NCBI RefSeq assembly: GCF_009763245.1
Contig: NZ_WKJZ01000001.1
Coordinates: forward strand, 1,978,810 to 2,042,809
Length of the DNA stretch: 64,000 bases
Source of the DNA: Pseudomonas xionganensis
Lineage (GTDB): Bacteria; Pseudomonadota; Gammaproteobacteria; Pseudomonadales; Pseudomonadaceae
Direction of reading: 5' to 3'
Positions 25,903 to 35,392 of this stretch are shown piece after piece; within the stretch, counting starts at the first letter, position 1; each line of letters starts with the position of its first letter. The notes below the pieces were generated by a model. It ran no database searches and was not told the origin of the DNA. It saw nothing but the letters and a program-made list of their open reading frames with translations. Both the position numbers and the translations under genes were made by a program.

Positions 25903-27039
25903 ATGAGTGAAACCGAAGAATACAGCCCCGCAGGCGAGAAACTGCAAAAGGTGCTGGCGCGCATGGGCCTGGCCTCGCGCCGGGAAATCGAAGCCTGGAT
26001 CAAGGCCGGACGGGTCAAGGTCAATGGCACAGACGCCAGCCTCGGGCAGCGCGTCGACCTGCATGACGCCATCGCCATCGACGGCCGTCTGCTCAAGCGC
26101 GAAGAAGCCGCTGAAAGCGTGCGCCGCGTGATCATCTACAACAAGCCCGATGGCGAGATCTGCACCCGTGACGACCCGGAAGGGCGCCCAACCGTGTTCG
26201 ACCGCCTGCCGCGGCCGAAAGAGGGGCGCTGGATCAATATCGGCCGCCTCGACATCAACACCACCGGCCTGTTGATGTTCACCACCGACGGCGAGCTCGC
26301 CAACCGCCTGATGCACCCCTCCTACCAGATGGACCGCGAATACGCCGTGCGCGTGCGCGGCGAGGTGGACGAGGAGATGATCGAGCGTCTGAAAGCCGGT
26401 GTGATGCTGGAAGACGGCCCGGCCAAGTTCACCGATATCAAGCAGGCACCGGGCGGCGAAGGCTTCAACCACTGGTATCACTGCGTGGTGATGGAAGGCC
26501 GTAACCGCGAGGTGCGTCGCCTGTGGGAGTCCCAGGGCCTGGTAGTTAGCCGCCTGAAGCGGGTGCGCTTCGGTCCGGTGTTTATGACCAGCGACCTGCC
26601 CATGGGCCGTTGGCGGGAAATGAGCCAGCGCGAGGTGGATATCCTCAGCGCCGAAGTCGGCCTCAAGCCGGTGGCCCTGCCGGATATGAAGGAAAAGGCC
26701 CGCGATAAGCTTGATCGCCTGCAGCGCAAGTCGGCCAAGCCCCTGGGCCGTGGCGAGCGCCCGGGCCGGGTGCTGCGACCGGCTCTTGGCTCGACCGGGG
26801 AAAAGGAAACGGGGCGTGGACGCGGTGCACGCAACGAGGCCAGCAAGGGCTCGGTGGTGGCCGAGCGGCCGAGCGATATGAACAAGAAGCGTGGCGGCAA
26901 GCCTGCTGCTCAGCGTCCGGCTGGTGAGTCCGCCGAACGCAGTTCGCGCAAGCCCGCCGGCGCGCCGGCCAAGCGTCGCAGTCAGCCGGCTGGTGAAGGT
27001 CAGCGTCCGGGGTTTGGGCGCGGCCGCAAGCCGGAATAA
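25903..27039 (+). CDS. rluB: 23S rRNA pseudouridine(2605) synthase RluB
   Basis: RluB makes pseudouridine at position 2605 of 23S rRNA. The 378-residue protein has an S4 RNA-binding domain (LQKVLARMGLASRREIEAWI, residues 14-33), the catalytic Asp in NIGRLDINTTGLLMFT, and the late motif GRNREVRRLWESQGL. After about residue 265 comes a basic tail of some 110 residues rich in Arg, Lys and Gly, a common but variable RluB extension that probably binds RNA. GGGAGGTG precedes the ATG at 25903; the open frame extends upstream but overlaps scpB. The scpA-scpB-rluB order is common in gammaproteobacteria. Confidence 0.94.
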   Translation: MSETEEYSPAGEKLQKVLARMGLASRREIEAWIKAGRVKVNGTDASLGQRVDLHDAIAIDGRLLKREEAAESVRRVIIYNKPDGEICTRDDPEGRPTVFDRLPRPKEGRWINIGRLDINTTGLLMFTTDGELANRLMHPSYQMDREYAVRVRGEVDEEMIERLKAGVMLEDGPAKFTDIKQAPGGEGFNHWYHCVVMEGRNREVRRLWESQGLVVSRLKRVRFGPVFMTSDLPMGRWREMSQREVDILSAEVGLKPVALPDMKEKARDKLDRLQRKSAKPLGRGERPGRVLRPALGSTGEKETGRGRGARNEASKGSVVAERPSDMNKKRGGKPAAQRPAGESAERSSRKPAGAPAKRRSQPAGEGQRPGFGRGRKPE

Positions 27040-27057
27040 GTTCGAGTCGGCGAATGC

Positions 27058-27083
27058 AAAAGGCGACCCAGGGGTCGCCTTTT
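27058..27083. terminator. Bidirectional intrinsic terminator between rluB and the GGDEF gene
   Basis: AAAAGGCGACCC (27058-27069) and GGGTCGCCTTTT (27072-27083) form a perfect 12-bp stem with a tiny loop. A-rich and T-rich ends let it serve the convergent genes on both strands. Confidence 0.9.
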
Positions 27084-27102
27084 GTGTATCTGCGCTTGGC
27101 CT

Positions 27103-28029
27103 TTAGCCGGCCATGGACAGGCGATTGCGGCCGCCGCGCTTGGACACATAGAGCGCGCTGTCGGCGCGGCGCAGCAGGCTGTCCATATCCTCGCCGGGCA
27201 GCAGGCTGGCGCAGCCCAGGCTGATGGACAGCTCCAGCGCCCGATTGTCCACCAGGTGCTGGATACCCAGCACCGCCAGACGCAGGCGCTCGCCGACCAT
27301 GGAGGCCGCCTCGCGGCAGGTATTGGAGAGCAGCACGACAAATTCCTCGCCGCCGTAGCGGAACACCATGTCGACGTTGCGCAGGCTGTCTTTCAGCGCG
27401 CTGGCCACCGCGGTCAGGGCTTCGTCGCCGGTGCTGTGGCCATGCTGGTCGTTGATCTGCTTGAAGTGGTCGATGTCCACCATCAGGATCGACAGCGGCT
27501 GCAGGTTGCGCCGGGCCAGGTCGATCTCACGCTTGAGGGTCTGCTGCATGGCAATACGGTTGCCGGTATCGGTCAGCGGATCGCGCAGGGCGGTCTGCAG
27601 GGCGGCGCGGTAGAGCAGGGCATTGCGCAGAGGAAAGAGCAGGCTGGCCAGCAGGGATTCCAACTGACCCAGTTCGTCTTCGCTGAAGCGCTGGTTACGG
27701 CGGAAGGTCAGTTCGCCCAGGTACTCGCCTTCATGGCTCAGGCGATAGCCGGCAGAATGGCTGGCGCGGGAGCCCAGGTCCAGGCGCAGGTCACAGGAGG
27801 CCAGCTGGTAGCTCAGGGCATCCAGCGGCACCAGGCGCTGCACTTCACGGAAGAACAGTTCGAGGATGCGCTCGGCTTCCAGGGAAGTCTGCAGTTGCAG
27901 GCTCAGCTGTTGCCGTAGTTGGGGCAGGCTGACCGGCTTGAGCGGCTTTTGGCTGCGGCCGGCATAGCCGAGACGCTGCAGTTTGGCGGCGTCGAAGTCG
28001 ATGGTGTTGGACTGATTGTGCGGGGCCAT
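27103..28029 (-). CDS. GGDEF diguanylate cyclase
   Basis: The 308-residue soluble protein makes cyclic di-GMP from two GTP. The C-terminal GGDEF domain carries the active-site loop GGEEF, preceded by RNVD exactly five residues upstream, which is the product-inhibition I-site RxxD. SILMVDIDHFKQINDQHGH provides the metal Asp. The N-terminal 140 residues look like a GAF-type or unnamed sensory domain without membrane helices. It resembles P. aeruginosa PA3177, from memory. Nothing nearby indicates the signal it senses. Confidence 0.92.
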   Translation of the reverse strand: MAPHNQSNTIDFDAAKLQRLGYAGRSQKPLKPVSLPQLRQQLSLQLQTSLEAERILELFFREVQRLVPLDALSYQLASCDLRLDLGSRASHSAGYRLSHEGEYLGELTFRRNQRFSEDELGQLESLLASLLFPLRNALLYRAALQTALRDPLTDTGNRIAMQQTLKREIDLARRNLQPLSILMVDIDHFKQINDQHGHSTGDEALTAVASALKDSLRNVDMVFRYGGEEFVVLLSNTCREAASMVGERLRLAVLGIQHLVDNRALELSISLGCASLLPGEDMDSLLRRADSALYVSKRGGRNRLSMAG

Positions 28030-28199
28030 GCGGCTCTACCTCTTGCGCTGTGTGCGGCATTGACGAGGCTAGAGCGAATATCGTGCCACTCTTTAAAAGT
28101 GGTTATTTATCAAGTGTTTAGCTTGTTTGCTTGAGGCAGGTTTGCCGCTTTTTGCCGGGTATCTGACGGCAATGCTGGCAAACTGCTGCCGCCCATCGA

Positions 28200-28225
28200 G
28201 TTGCCGCCGGAAAACCGGCGGCAAC
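28200..28225. repeat. Perfect 11-bp hairpin after yciK
   Basis: GTTGCCGCCGG and CCGGCGGCAAC flank an AAAA loop. It lies 9 bp after the yciK stop and may terminate or stabilise that transcript, but no T run follows on the minus strand. Confidence 0.55.
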
Positions 28226-28233
28226 GGCTTGGC

Positions 28234-28974
28234 CTACTGGGCGTCGAAGGCCTGACCATTGACGCCGGCGCTGTCCGGCCCCATCAGATACAGATAGACC
28301 GGCAGGATGGCTTCGGGCGGCGGGTTGCTCGCCGGGTTTTCCCCTGGGTAGGCCTGGGCACGCATATCGGTGCGGGTGGCGCCGGGGTTGACGCTGTTGG
28401 CGCGGACGCAGGAAACCCCTTCGACCTCGTCGGCCAGCACCTGCATCAGGCCCTCGGTGGCGAACTTGGATACGGCATAGGCGCCCCAGTAGGCGCGGCC
28501 CTTGCGGCCGACGCTGCTGGAGGTAAAGACCACCGAGGCGTCCTTGGACAGCTTGAGCAGCGGCAGCAGGGTGCTGGTGAGCATAAACATGGCGTTGACG
28601 TTGACCTGCATCACGCGCATGAAATTGTCCCCGGACAGCTGCTCAAGGGGCGTGCGCGGGCCGATGATGGCGGCGTTGTGCAGAAGGCCGTCGAGGTGGC
28701 CAAACTCGGCCTCGATCATCGCCGCCAGTTCGTCGTACTGATGCGGCAGGGCGGTTTCCAGGTTGAACGGAATCAGCACCGGCATCGGGTGGCCGGCTGC
28801 CACGATACGGTCATAGACCCGGCCCAGGTGCTCTTCGGTCTTGCCCAGCAGCAGCACGGTGGCGCCGTGGGCGGCATAACTCTCGGCGGCGGCAGCACCG
28901 ATACCGCGGCCTGCGCCGGTGACCAGGATGACGCGACCCTTGAGCAGGTCGGGGCGGGCGGAATAGTCGAACAT
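28234..28974 (-). CDS. yciK: YciK short-chain dehydrogenase/reductase
   Basis: The 246-residue SDR has the cofactor motif TGAGRGIG near residues 19-26, NAAIIG, the catalytic Ser in TSSSVGRKG and the YxxxK in AYWGAYAVSKFA. The opening MFDYSARPDLLKGRVILVTG is typical of YciK. The substrate is unknown. In P. aeruginosa, as I remember it, this gene directly follows mtaD-ubiG-mupP; here it lies about 8.8 kb from mupP with other genes between, though still on the same strand. Confidence 0.92.
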   Translation of the reverse strand: MFDYSARPDLLKGRVILVTGAGRGIGAAAAESYAAHGATVLLLGKTEEHLGRVYDRIVAAGHPMPVLIPFNLETALPHQYDELAAMIEAEFGHLDGLLHNAAIIGPRTPLEQLSGDNFMRVMQVNVNAMFMLTSTLLPLLKLSKDASVVFTSSSVGRKGRAYWGAYAVSKFATEGLMQVLADEVEGVSCVRANSVNPGATRTDMRAQAYPGENPASNPPPEAILPVYLYLMGPDSAGVNGQAFDAQ

Positions 28975-29016
28975 GGAAAACCTCGTTAAATACGGAAACG
29001 TCTGGGCCGACCCTGC

Positions 29017-30306
29017 TCAGGGCAGATCGGCACTGGCATAAAAAGCGCTCAGCACTTTGACCAGATGCGCCAGGTCATGGCTGCCGGCCAGCTCGCGAAT
29101 CGAGTGCATGGCAAAGGTCGGCAGGCCGATATCCACGGTGCGCACACCCAGCTGACTGGCGGTTATCGGACCGATGGTGGAGCCGCAACCCATGTCGCTG
29201 CGGGTTACGAAGCTCTGTACCGGCACTTCGTTTTCCAGGCACAGATGGCGGAAAAAGCCTGCCGTTTCACTGTTGGTGGCATAGCGCTGGTTGCTGTTGA
29301 TCTTGATCACCGGCCCGGCATTGAGCTTGGGGCCGTGATTTTCGTCGTGCTTGTCCGGGTAGTTGGGGTGCACGGCATGGGCATTGTCGGCGCTGACCAG
29401 CAGCGAGCGCTGGATGCAGCGGACAAAGTCGTCACCGGCCGGCAGTACACGGCGCAGCACCTGTTCCAGCATCGGGCCATCGGCGCCGCAGGCGGAGCAG
29501 GAGCCCACCTCCTCGTGATCGTTGCACACCAGCACGCAGCTCTCGTCATCCGGAGCGGCCAGCAGAGCCTGCAGGCCGGCATAGCAGGACAGCAGGTTGT
29601 CCAGGCGGGCGCCGGCAATAAAGTCGCCATTGAGGCCGATGACCGCGGCGGCCTGGGTGTCGTAGAAGCTCAGCTCGTAATCGAGCACCGCATCGGCGCT
29701 GAAATCATGCTCGCGGGCCAGTTGCTCGGTCAGCAGGGCACGAAAGTCCGCCGCTTCCGGGTCAGCCAGCTGGGCCAGAAGCGGCGGCAGCTCGTTCTGT
29801 GCATTGATCGCCCAACCCTGGTTGGCCTCACGGTTGAGGTGAATGGCCAGGTTGGGGATGACGGCGATGGGGCACTGGAAGTCGATCAGCTGGCTTTCCA
29901 CCTTGCCATCGCGGCGATAGGTGACGCGCCCGGCCAGGGACAGATCGCGGTCGAACCAGGGGGCCAGCAGGGCACCGCCGTAGACTTCCACACCGAGCTG
30001 GAAAAAGCCCTGGCGTTGCAGTTCCGGTTGCGGCTTGACCCGCAGGCAGGGGCTGTCGGTATGGGCGCCGACCAGACGCAGGCCGGCTTCGGTCGGGTCG
30101 CGGCGGCCCAGCTTGAAGGCGATGATGGACGAATCATTGCGCGTCACGTAATAGCGACCGCCAGGCTCGGTGTGCCAGCTGGCGCGCTCGTCGAGAGGCT
30201 GGAAGCCGGCTGCCTGCAAGCGCTTGGCCAGGCTGCGAGTGGCGTGGAAGGGCGTCGGCGAGGCCTTGAGAAAGTCGATCAGGCCTTGGTTCAGTGAATC
30301 GCGCAT
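29017..30306 (-). CDS. apeB: M18 family aminopeptidase ApeB
   Basis: The 429-residue zinc metallo-aminopeptidase of family M18 removes N-terminal residues, commonly acidic or hydrophobic, from peptides in the cytoplasm. Visible metal and catalytic blocks are [50 protein letters not shown] and the late [12 protein letters not shown] with MHSIRE. The ATG at 30306 (MRDSLNQGL) gives the family length; a longer frame reaches 30522. It ends the minus-strand series before yciK, with a 42-bp gap. Confidence 0.95.
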   Translation of the reverse strand: MRDSLNQGLIDFLKASPTPFHATRSLAKRLQAAGFQPLDERASWHTEPGGRYYVTRNDSSIIAFKLGRRDPTEAGLRLVGAHTDSPCLRVKPQPELQRQGFFQLGVEVYGGALLAPWFDRDLSLAGRVTYRRDGKVESQLIDFQCPIAVIPNLAIHLNREANQGWAINAQNELPPLLAQLADPEAADFRALLTEQLAREHDFSADAVLDYELSFYDTQAAAVIGLNGDFIAGARLDNLLSCYAGLQALLAAPDDESCVLVCNDHEEVGSCSACGADGPMLEQVLRRVLPAGDDFVRCIQRSLLVSADNAHAVHPNYPDKHDENHGPKLNAGPVIKINSNQRYATNSETAGFFRHLCLENEVPVQSFVTRSDMGCGSTIGPITASQLGVRTVDIGLPTFAMHSIRELAGSHDLAHLVKVLSAFYASADLP

Positions 30307-30370
30307 AGGGCACTCCAGGCGGTAGTGGGCGCAGTTTAGCGGATTTGCCCGGGGCATTGGGCTGCGCCCT

Positions 30371-31090
30371 CTATGCAGGGATACTGACCAGGCTAAGCAG
30401 ATAGCCCTCGAACTCGACATATTGCCCTTGCAGCGTGCTGCCGGTCGGCCAGTCCGGGTGCAGATCCCGCAGCAGGCGCATCTGCAACTGGCCATTGCCA
30501 TCGACGGCCAGCAGTTCGGCATCCTGAAAATAGAAGTGGCGCAGTACCAGGGGGTAGAGCGCCTTGAACAGGCTCTCCTTGGCCGAGAAGGTCAGGCTGA
30601 TACGCTGTGCCCGTTGGTCCGGGTGCAGGCCCTCCAGGCGAAACAGCTCGGCGGGGCTGAGGATTTCGCCCGCCAGGCGCTCGGCCCGTGGCGCTGGGAT
30701 CAGCTTCTCCACATCCAGGCCCAGGCCGCGCCATTGGCTGGTGTGGCCGACAATGGCGCCGGCCCAGCCCGAACCGTGGGTGATGGCGCCGCAGACCTCC
30801 GCCGGCCAGACTGGTGCCCGGTCTTCTCCGATACCGGGTACCCAGGCCTGGTCCGTAAGGCGCTGCAGGGCCTCGCGGGCACAGAGGCGCCCGGCCAGGT
30901 ATTCGGCCTGACGCTTGGCCACCCCGGGCACCGCAGGGATGGCGCAGCGCTGGAAGTCATCCTTGTCCAGTTGGCTCGGGTCGAAGCGGGTGCTGATCAG
31001 CTGCAGGCCATCCGGTCGCAGGGGCAGGGGCCAGCGATCATCCAGGGCAGTGCAGCAGGCGGGGCGGTAGTCGTCGGTCATGCCGCTCAT
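30371..31090 (-). CDS. EntD/PcpS-type 4'-phosphopantetheinyl transferase
   Basis: This enzyme transfers phosphopantetheine from coenzyme A to carrier proteins. The 239-residue protein shows the PPTase magnesium motif [10 protein letters not shown] and the second motif [13 protein letters not shown], with the EntD-like N-terminal [12 protein letters not shown] and [12 protein letters not shown]. It resembles P. aeruginosa PcpS, which serves both primary and secondary metabolism. No carrier-protein genes are nearby. Either ATG 31090 or ATG 31081 (MTDDYRP) may be the start; neither has a strong ribosome site. The next gene upstream is 220 bp away, past a plus-strand terminator. Confidence 0.9.
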   Translation of the reverse strand: MSGMTDDYRPACCTALDDRWPLPLRPDGLQLISTRFDPSQLDKDDFQRCAIPAVPGVAKRQAEYLAGRLCAREALQRLTDQAWVPGIGEDRAPVWPAEVCGAITHGSGWAGAIVGHTSQWRGLGLDVEKLIPAPRAERLAGEILSPAELFRLEGLHPDQRAQRISLTFSAKESLFKALYPLVLRHFYFQDAELLAVDGNGQLQMRLLRDLHPDWPTGSTLQGQYVEFEGYLLSLVSIPA

Positions 31091-31183
31091 TGTGCCGTGC
31101 TGGTGCGTGCCGAGCCAGTTGCCAGGCCCGTTACATTTCTTTGCAAAGGGCCAACAAAGCGACACGAAGTGCTGTGAGGTTTT

Positions 31184-31312
31184 TTGCCAGACTGCGTGCT
31201 GCGTTTTCTAGGGAACGCAGGTGAGGTTGTAGCCGCAGTGCGCTATCCGTGCATAGCTGCGGCATTTCTCTGAGAATGAGTACGGGAGCCCGTTTGGGCT
31301 CCCGTTTTTTTT
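31184..31312 (+). ncRNA. Candidate small RNA ending in a strong plus-strand terminator
   Basis: Between two minus-strand genes the plus strand reads two hairpins and then a terminator. CTGCGTT (31199-31205) pairs with AACGCAG (31214-31220). GCCGCAG (31232-31238) pairs with CTGCGGC (31257-31263). ACGGGAGCCC (31282-31291) pairs with GGGCTCCCGT (31296-31305) before an eight-T run. No plus-strand gene precedes it, so the terminator has no protein gene to serve. I see no clear promoter, the 5' end is a guess, and I do not recognise the RNA. Confidence 0.35.
31282..31312 (+). terminator. Strong intrinsic terminator on the plus strand
   Basis: A perfect 10-bp GC-rich stem with a GTTT loop and eight T residues. 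On the minus strand no T run follows, so it is not the terminator of the HAD gene ending at 31311. Confidence 0.85.
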
Positions 31313-31964
31313 AGCGCCAGTGGAGGATCGGCCAGCCGGCCTGTTCGGCATGCTGGCGCAGGGTGGGATCGGGGTTGACCACATGGGGGTAATCGACCAC
31401 CTGCAACAGCGGCAGATCATTGCGTGAGTCGGAGTAGAAGTAGGCACCGGTCAGGTTTTCGCCCTGTGCCTGCAGCCAATCCTGCAGACGGCTGACCTTG
31501 CCTTCGCGGTAGGTCAGCACACCCTGGGTACGGCCGCTGTAGAAGCCATGCTGTTGCTCCAGATCGATGGCCAGCACGTCCTCGATGCCGAAACGCTGGG
31601 CGATGGCGCTGACCAGAAAATGCGCCGAGGCGGAGATCACCAGCAGGCGGTCGCCGGCGCTGCGATGGTTGGCCAGGGCGCGGCTGGCATCGCTGTAGAA
31701 GATCGGCTCGATCACGTCCTCGACGAAGGGCTCGACCACGAAGGCCACTTCCTCGGGGGTACGCCCCACCAGGGGCGACAGGGTGAAGCTCATATAGTCT
31801 TCCATGGCCAGGGTGCCGGCGGCGTACTGACGCATCAGCTCCTGTTCATGGGCGATAAAGGAGTCGCCATCGGCCCAGCCGATTTTCACCATTTCCTGGG
31901 TCCACAGGCTGGCGCAGTCGCCATGAATCAGGGTTTCGTCCAGGTCGAAGATTGCCAGGGCCAT
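31311..31964 (-). CDS. HAD-IB family phosphatase
   Basis: The 217-residue protein is a SerB-like HAD hydrolase: motif I FDLDETLIHGD (nucleophile Asp 7), motif II VISASAHF, and motif IV SDSRNDLPLL. The helical cap follows motif I (residues 17-90). It is the last gene of the importer operon; its ATG shares one base with the ATPase stop. In that context it probably dephosphorylates an imported compound or its product, which is inference. Phosphoserine or phosphocholine-type substrates are common in this subfamily. Confidence 0.87.
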   Translation of the reverse strand: MALAIFDLDETLIHGDCASLWTQEMVKIGWADGDSFIAHEQELMRQYAAGTLAMEDYMSFTLSPLVGRTPEEVAFVVEPFVEDVIEPIFYSDASRALANHRSAGDRLLVISASAHFLVSAIAQRFGIEDVLAIDLEQQHGFYSGRTQGVLTYREGKVSRLQDWLQAQGENLTGAYFYSDSRNDLPLLQVVDYPHVVNPDPTLRQHAEQAGWPILHWR

Positions 31965-32950
31965 CAGGCCACCTCACAGATTGCAGGGTTGTCGATCGTC
32001 AGATTGACCGGCTGGCCGTCGGCATGCAGGTCAGCGGCGCTGCGGTTGAGTACATCCACCAGCAGTTCCACGCCACGGGCCTCGACCCGGTAGCGGATCA
32101 CATTGCCGAGCAGGCTGTGGCTGCGAATCTGTGCCTCGATGCCGCTGGCGGCGAACTGGATGGCTTCCGGGCGGATCGCCACCTTGGTCGCGACCGGGCG
32201 CTGCAGCAGGCGGCTGGCGGCCTCGCTGTCGAGCAGGTTGTAGTTGCCGATAAAGCCGGCGGCAAAGGCGTCGGCCGGGGCGGTGTAGAGGGTTTCGGCA
32301 TCGCCGCTCTGGACGATCTGACCGCCGTTCATCAGTACGATTCGGTCGCTCAAGACCAGCGCCTCTTCCTGATCGTGGGTGACGAAGATGGTGGTCAACC
32401 CCAGCTCGCGCTGGATGGCGCGGATCTGCTCGCGCAGGTGCTTGCGGATGCGTGCATCCAGGGCCGACAGCGGCTCGTCGAGCAGCAGCAGGCGCGGGCG
32501 GGTGACCAGGGAGCGGGCCAGGGCCACGCGCTGGCATTGGCCGCCGGAGAGCTGCTGCGGGTAGCGCTCGGCATAGTCGTTCAGTTCCACCAGCTCCAGG
32601 GCTTCGGCCACGCGCTTGCTGGCCTCGGCGGCGGCGACTTTCTGCATGCGCAGGCCGAAGGCGACGTTCTGTTGCACGGTCATATTGGGAAACAGCGCAT
32701 AGCTCTGGAACACCATGCCGATGCCGCGTTTCTGCGGTGCCACGGGCACCAGGTCCTCGCCGCCCAGCAGAATCTGCCCACCGTCCACGGCAGTCAGGCC
32801 GGCGATGCAGCGCAGCAGGGTGGACTTGCCGCAGCCGGATGGGCCGAGCAGGGTGATGAACTGGCCCTGGGCGATCTCGATATTGATATCGGTGAAGATG
32901 CGGGTGGGGCCGTAGCTTTTGTGCAGGCCGCGAATATTCAGGTAACTCAT
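31964..32950 (-). CDS. ABC importer ATP-binding protein (Fbp/Pot type)
   Basis: The 328-residue ATPase has Walker A GPSGCGKST, the signature LSGGQCQRVALARSL, Walker B LLLLDEPLSALD and the switch VTHDQEEALVLSD. A C-terminal TOBE-like regulatory domain starts near residue 240. The order of motifs and the TOBE domain are typical of importers for iron, polyamines, thiamine or 2-aminoethylphosphonate. The signature reads LSGGQCQ with Cys where Gln-Arg or Gln-Gln is usual, a minor change. It overlaps the permease upstream by 4 bp. Confidence 0.92.
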   Translation of the reverse strand: MSYLNIRGLHKSYGPTRIFTDINIEIAQGQFITLLGPSGCGKSTLLRCIAGLTAVDGGQILLGGEDLVPVAPQKRGIGMVFQSYALFPNMTVQQNVAFGLRMQKVAAAEASKRVAEALELVELNDYAERYPQQLSGGQCQRVALARSLVTRPRLLLLDEPLSALDARIRKHLREQIRAIQRELGLTTIFVTHDQEEALVLSDRIVLMNGGQIVQSGDAETLYTAPADAFAAGFIGNYNLLDSEAASRLLQRPVATKVAIRPEAIQFAASGIEAQIRSHSLLGNVIRYRVEARGVELLVDVLNRSAADLHADGQPVNLTIDNPAICEVA

Positions 32951-33741
32951 GATTTGTCCTTGTTCAGGCGGTTGGCCGCCCAGGTCATCAGCAGTACGAA
33001 CATGAAATAGGAAATCACCAGGGCGCTGGTGAAGTGGCCGCTGTCGTTGCGCATGTTGTACAGGTACACCTGCAGCGTCTCGTAGCGGCTGCCCACCAAC
33101 AGGTTGGCGAACACGAACTCGCCGAACAGGAAGCTGAAGGACAGGAATACCGAGACCATCAGGCCCTTGCGCAGGTTGGGCAGCACCACCATAAAGGCCG
33201 CGGGCCAGGTGCTGGCGCCAAGCAGGTGGGCGGCGTCCATCAGGTCGCGCAGGTTGATCGCCTGCAAATTGTTGCTGATGGCGCGGTACATAAAGGGCAG
33301 GGCGATGGTGAAGAAGGTGCCGATCAGAATCCACGGCGTGCCGAGAATCGGCAGCGGGCCGGCGGCGAACAGCTGCATCAGGCCCACCGAGGACACCACG
33401 GGGGGGATGGCGAAGGGCAGCAGGATCAGCACGTTCATCACCCCGTCAAGCCGGGGGAAGTGGTAATTGACCACGAACAGCAGCGGCAGGATCAGCAGCA
33501 GCGACAGCGCCAGGGCACTGAAGCACACCAGCAGCGAGCGGCCGAAGGCGGCGAGAAAGCGTGCATCGCTCCACAGCGCCACATACCACTTGAAGGTCAG
33601 GCCGCTGGGCAGGATGGTCGCCGACCAACTGGTGGACAGCGAATAGAGCAGGGTACCCAGCAGCGGTAGCAGCAGGATCAGGAACAGCAGGTAGACCACC
33701 AGCTGGTGGAACAGGGGTGAGCGTTTTTCAGCGGGCGACAT
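32947..33741 (-). CDS. ABC importer permease, second subunit
   Basis: The 264-residue protein has six membrane helices and the BPD permease EAA-like loop DLMDAAHLLGASTWPAAFMVVLPNLRKG at about residues 160-190, which contacts the ATPase. It resembles PotC-like subunits. It overlaps the first permease by 14 bp and the ATPase by 4 bp. The substrate is not evident from sequence. Confidence 0.9.
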   Translation of the reverse strand: MSPAEKRSPLFHQLVVYLLFLILLLPLLGTLLYSLSTSWSATILPSGLTFKWYVALWSDARFLAAFGRSLLVCFSALALSLLLILPLLFVVNYHFPRLDGVMNVLILLPFAIPPVVSSVGLMQLFAAGPLPILGTPWILIGTFFTIALPFMYRAISNNLQAINLRDLMDAAHLLGASTWPAAFMVVLPNLRKGLMVSVFLSFSFLFGEFVFANLLVGSRYETLQVYLYNMRNDSGHFTSALVISYFMFVLLMTWAANRLNKDKS

Positions 33742-34570
33742 GGTAGCTCCGGCGCAGCAGCCATTGATGGACGATGGTGATCAGGGTCATCAGGCCGACC
33801 AGTACCATGGCCAGGGCGCTGGCCATGTTCGGGTCGAGGAAGATGTCGCCGGAGACCATCGCCGCAATACGGATCGGCAAAATGTTGAAGTTGCCGGTGG
33901 TCAGCGCATACACCGTGGCGTAGGCGCCCAGGGCGTTGGCCAGGAGGATGACGAAGGTGCCGAGCAGCGCCGGGGTCAGCACCGGCAGGCCGATATGCCG
34001 CCAGAACTGCCAGTTGCTCGCGCCCAATAGCTCGGCCGACTCGCGCCAGTCTTCGCGCAGGGCGTCGAAGGCCGGGTAGAGCAGCAGCACCCCCAGGGGA
34101 ATCTGGAAGTAGGTGTAGAGCACGATCAGACCGGTCTTGGAGTAGAGGTTGAAGTCCTCGATGATCCCCATCTGCTTGAGCAGGATGGTCAGCGCGCCGT
34201 TGAAACCGAGCAGGATGATAAAGGCGAAGGCCAGCGGCACCCCGGAGAAGTTGCTGGTCATGTTGGAAAACGCCATGACGAAATCGCGCAGGCGGCTGCT
34301 GACCTGGCGCAGCGAATAGCTGCCGATGATGGCGATGACGATGCCGATCAGGCTCGACCAGAACGCCACTTCCAGGCTGTGGCGCATGGCCTGGCGATAG
34401 AAGGCCGAGGCGAAGGCCTCGCGGAAATTGCCCAGGCCCCAGCCGTCGGCGGTGTTCAGGCTGTTGCTGGCGACCCAGAGCAGCGGCGCGATCTGGAAGG
34501 CAATAAAGAACAGGGCAAAGGGCAGCAGGCACAGCAGTGCCCAGCCCTTGCTGGAAATGGTGGACTTCAT
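33728..34570 (-). CDS. ABC importer permease, first subunit
   Basis: The 280-residue protein has six membrane helices and the permease loop WRESAELLGASNWQFWRHIGLP. It resembles PotB-like subunits and pairs with the permease downstream. I chose the ATG at 34570 (MKSTISSKGW), with AGGAAC upstream; a longer frame to 34636 lies within the preceding gene. The start overlaps the stop of the phosphatase-superfamily gene by 4 bp, tying the enzyme into the transport operon. Confidence 0.9.
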   Translation of the reverse strand: MKSTISSKGWALLCLLPFALFFIAFQIAPLLWVASNSLNTADGWGLGNFREAFASAFYRQAMRHSLEVAFWSSLIGIVIAIIGSYSLRQVSSRLRDFVMAFSNMTSNFSGVPLAFAFIILLGFNGALTILLKQMGIIEDFNLYSKTGLIVLYTYFQIPLGVLLLYPAFDALREDWRESAELLGASNWQFWRHIGLPVLTPALLGTFVILLANALGAYATVYALTTGNFNILPIRIAAMVSGDIFLDPNMASALAMVLVGLMTLITIVHQWLLRRSYHVAR

Positions 34571-35373
34571 GCAAGGAGTTCCTGGCACCAGGGTTTGTCG
34601 TGGGCCACGCCGAGCAGCTGGCAGATGGTGCCGCACAGCTCCAACTGTTGCGGCTGGGCCGTGGCATCCAGGCTGAAAGCGCTGCCGAGAACGATCAGCG
34701 GTACTTCGCGTTCTTCCGGCAACAGGCCGTTATGGCTGCGGTCATTGTTCATGCCGTGGTCGGCGGTCACCAGGATCTGGTAGCCGGCGTCCAGCCAGGG
34801 CTGGATATACTCGGCCAGCAGCACATCGGCCATGCGCGCGCTGTTGCGGTACTGCGAGCTGTCCAGGCCATGCTTGTGGCCGGCGTCGTCGATATTCATC
34901 GGATGCACCAGCAGCAGGTTGGGCTGATAGCGCTGGCGCAGGCTTTCGGCATCGGCGAACAGGTGCGAATCCGGGTAGTGGTCGGCGTAGTAGAAGTGGC
35001 CGTGCTGGATCGGCAGCGACTCATCGCTGGTATGGCGATCACGGGCGGCGACAAAGGGCGCGCGGTTATACAGCTCGCTGACCCAGTGATAGGCCGCGGC
35101 GGCGGTGCTTAGGCCTGCTGCGCGGGCGTAATGAAAAATGCTGCGCTGATTGGACAGGCGCACCACATCGTTATTGACGATACCGCTGTCGATGGGTGCC
35201 ACACCGGTCAGAATCGCTTCATAGAGTGGGCGGGACAGCGCCGGTAGTGCGCAGTCGAGCTTGTACAGCGCGGCGCGCCCGGCCTGGCAGTAAGCCTGCA
35301 GATGCCCCAGGGCATGCTGGGCCACCTGATAATTCAGGCCATCCAGTACCACCAGGATGACGTTGTGCTTCAT
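34567..35373 (-). CDS. Alkaline phosphatase superfamily phosphodiesterase (nucleotide pyrophosphatase type)
   Basis: The 268-residue protein has the superfamily metal sites: the first Asp in ILVVLDGLNYQ, the nucleophile Ser/Thr region LPALSRPLYEAILTG, HPMNIDDAGHKHG, and TADHGMNNDRSHNG. There is no signal peptide, so it acts in the cytoplasm, presumably on the substrate brought in by the transporter. Such enzymes hydrolyse phosphodiesters, pyrophosphates or phosphonates. With the HAD phosphatase it could remove phosphate stepwise; that scheme is inferred. It lies between the binding protein and the permeases. Confidence 0.85.
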   Translation of the reverse strand: MKHNVILVVLDGLNYQVAQHALGHLQAYCQAGRAALYKLDCALPALSRPLYEAILTGVAPIDSGIVNNDVVRLSNQRSIFHYARAAGLSTAAAAYHWVSELYNRAPFVAARDRHTSDESLPIQHGHFYYADHYPDSHLFADAESLRQRYQPNLLLVHPMNIDDAGHKHGLDSSQYRNSARMADVLLAEYIQPWLDAGYQILVTADHGMNNDRSHNGLLPEEREVPLIVLGSAFSLDATAQPQQLELCGTICQLLGVAHDKPWCQELLA

Positions 35374-35392
35374 GGGTTTCTCTCGTTCGGTC

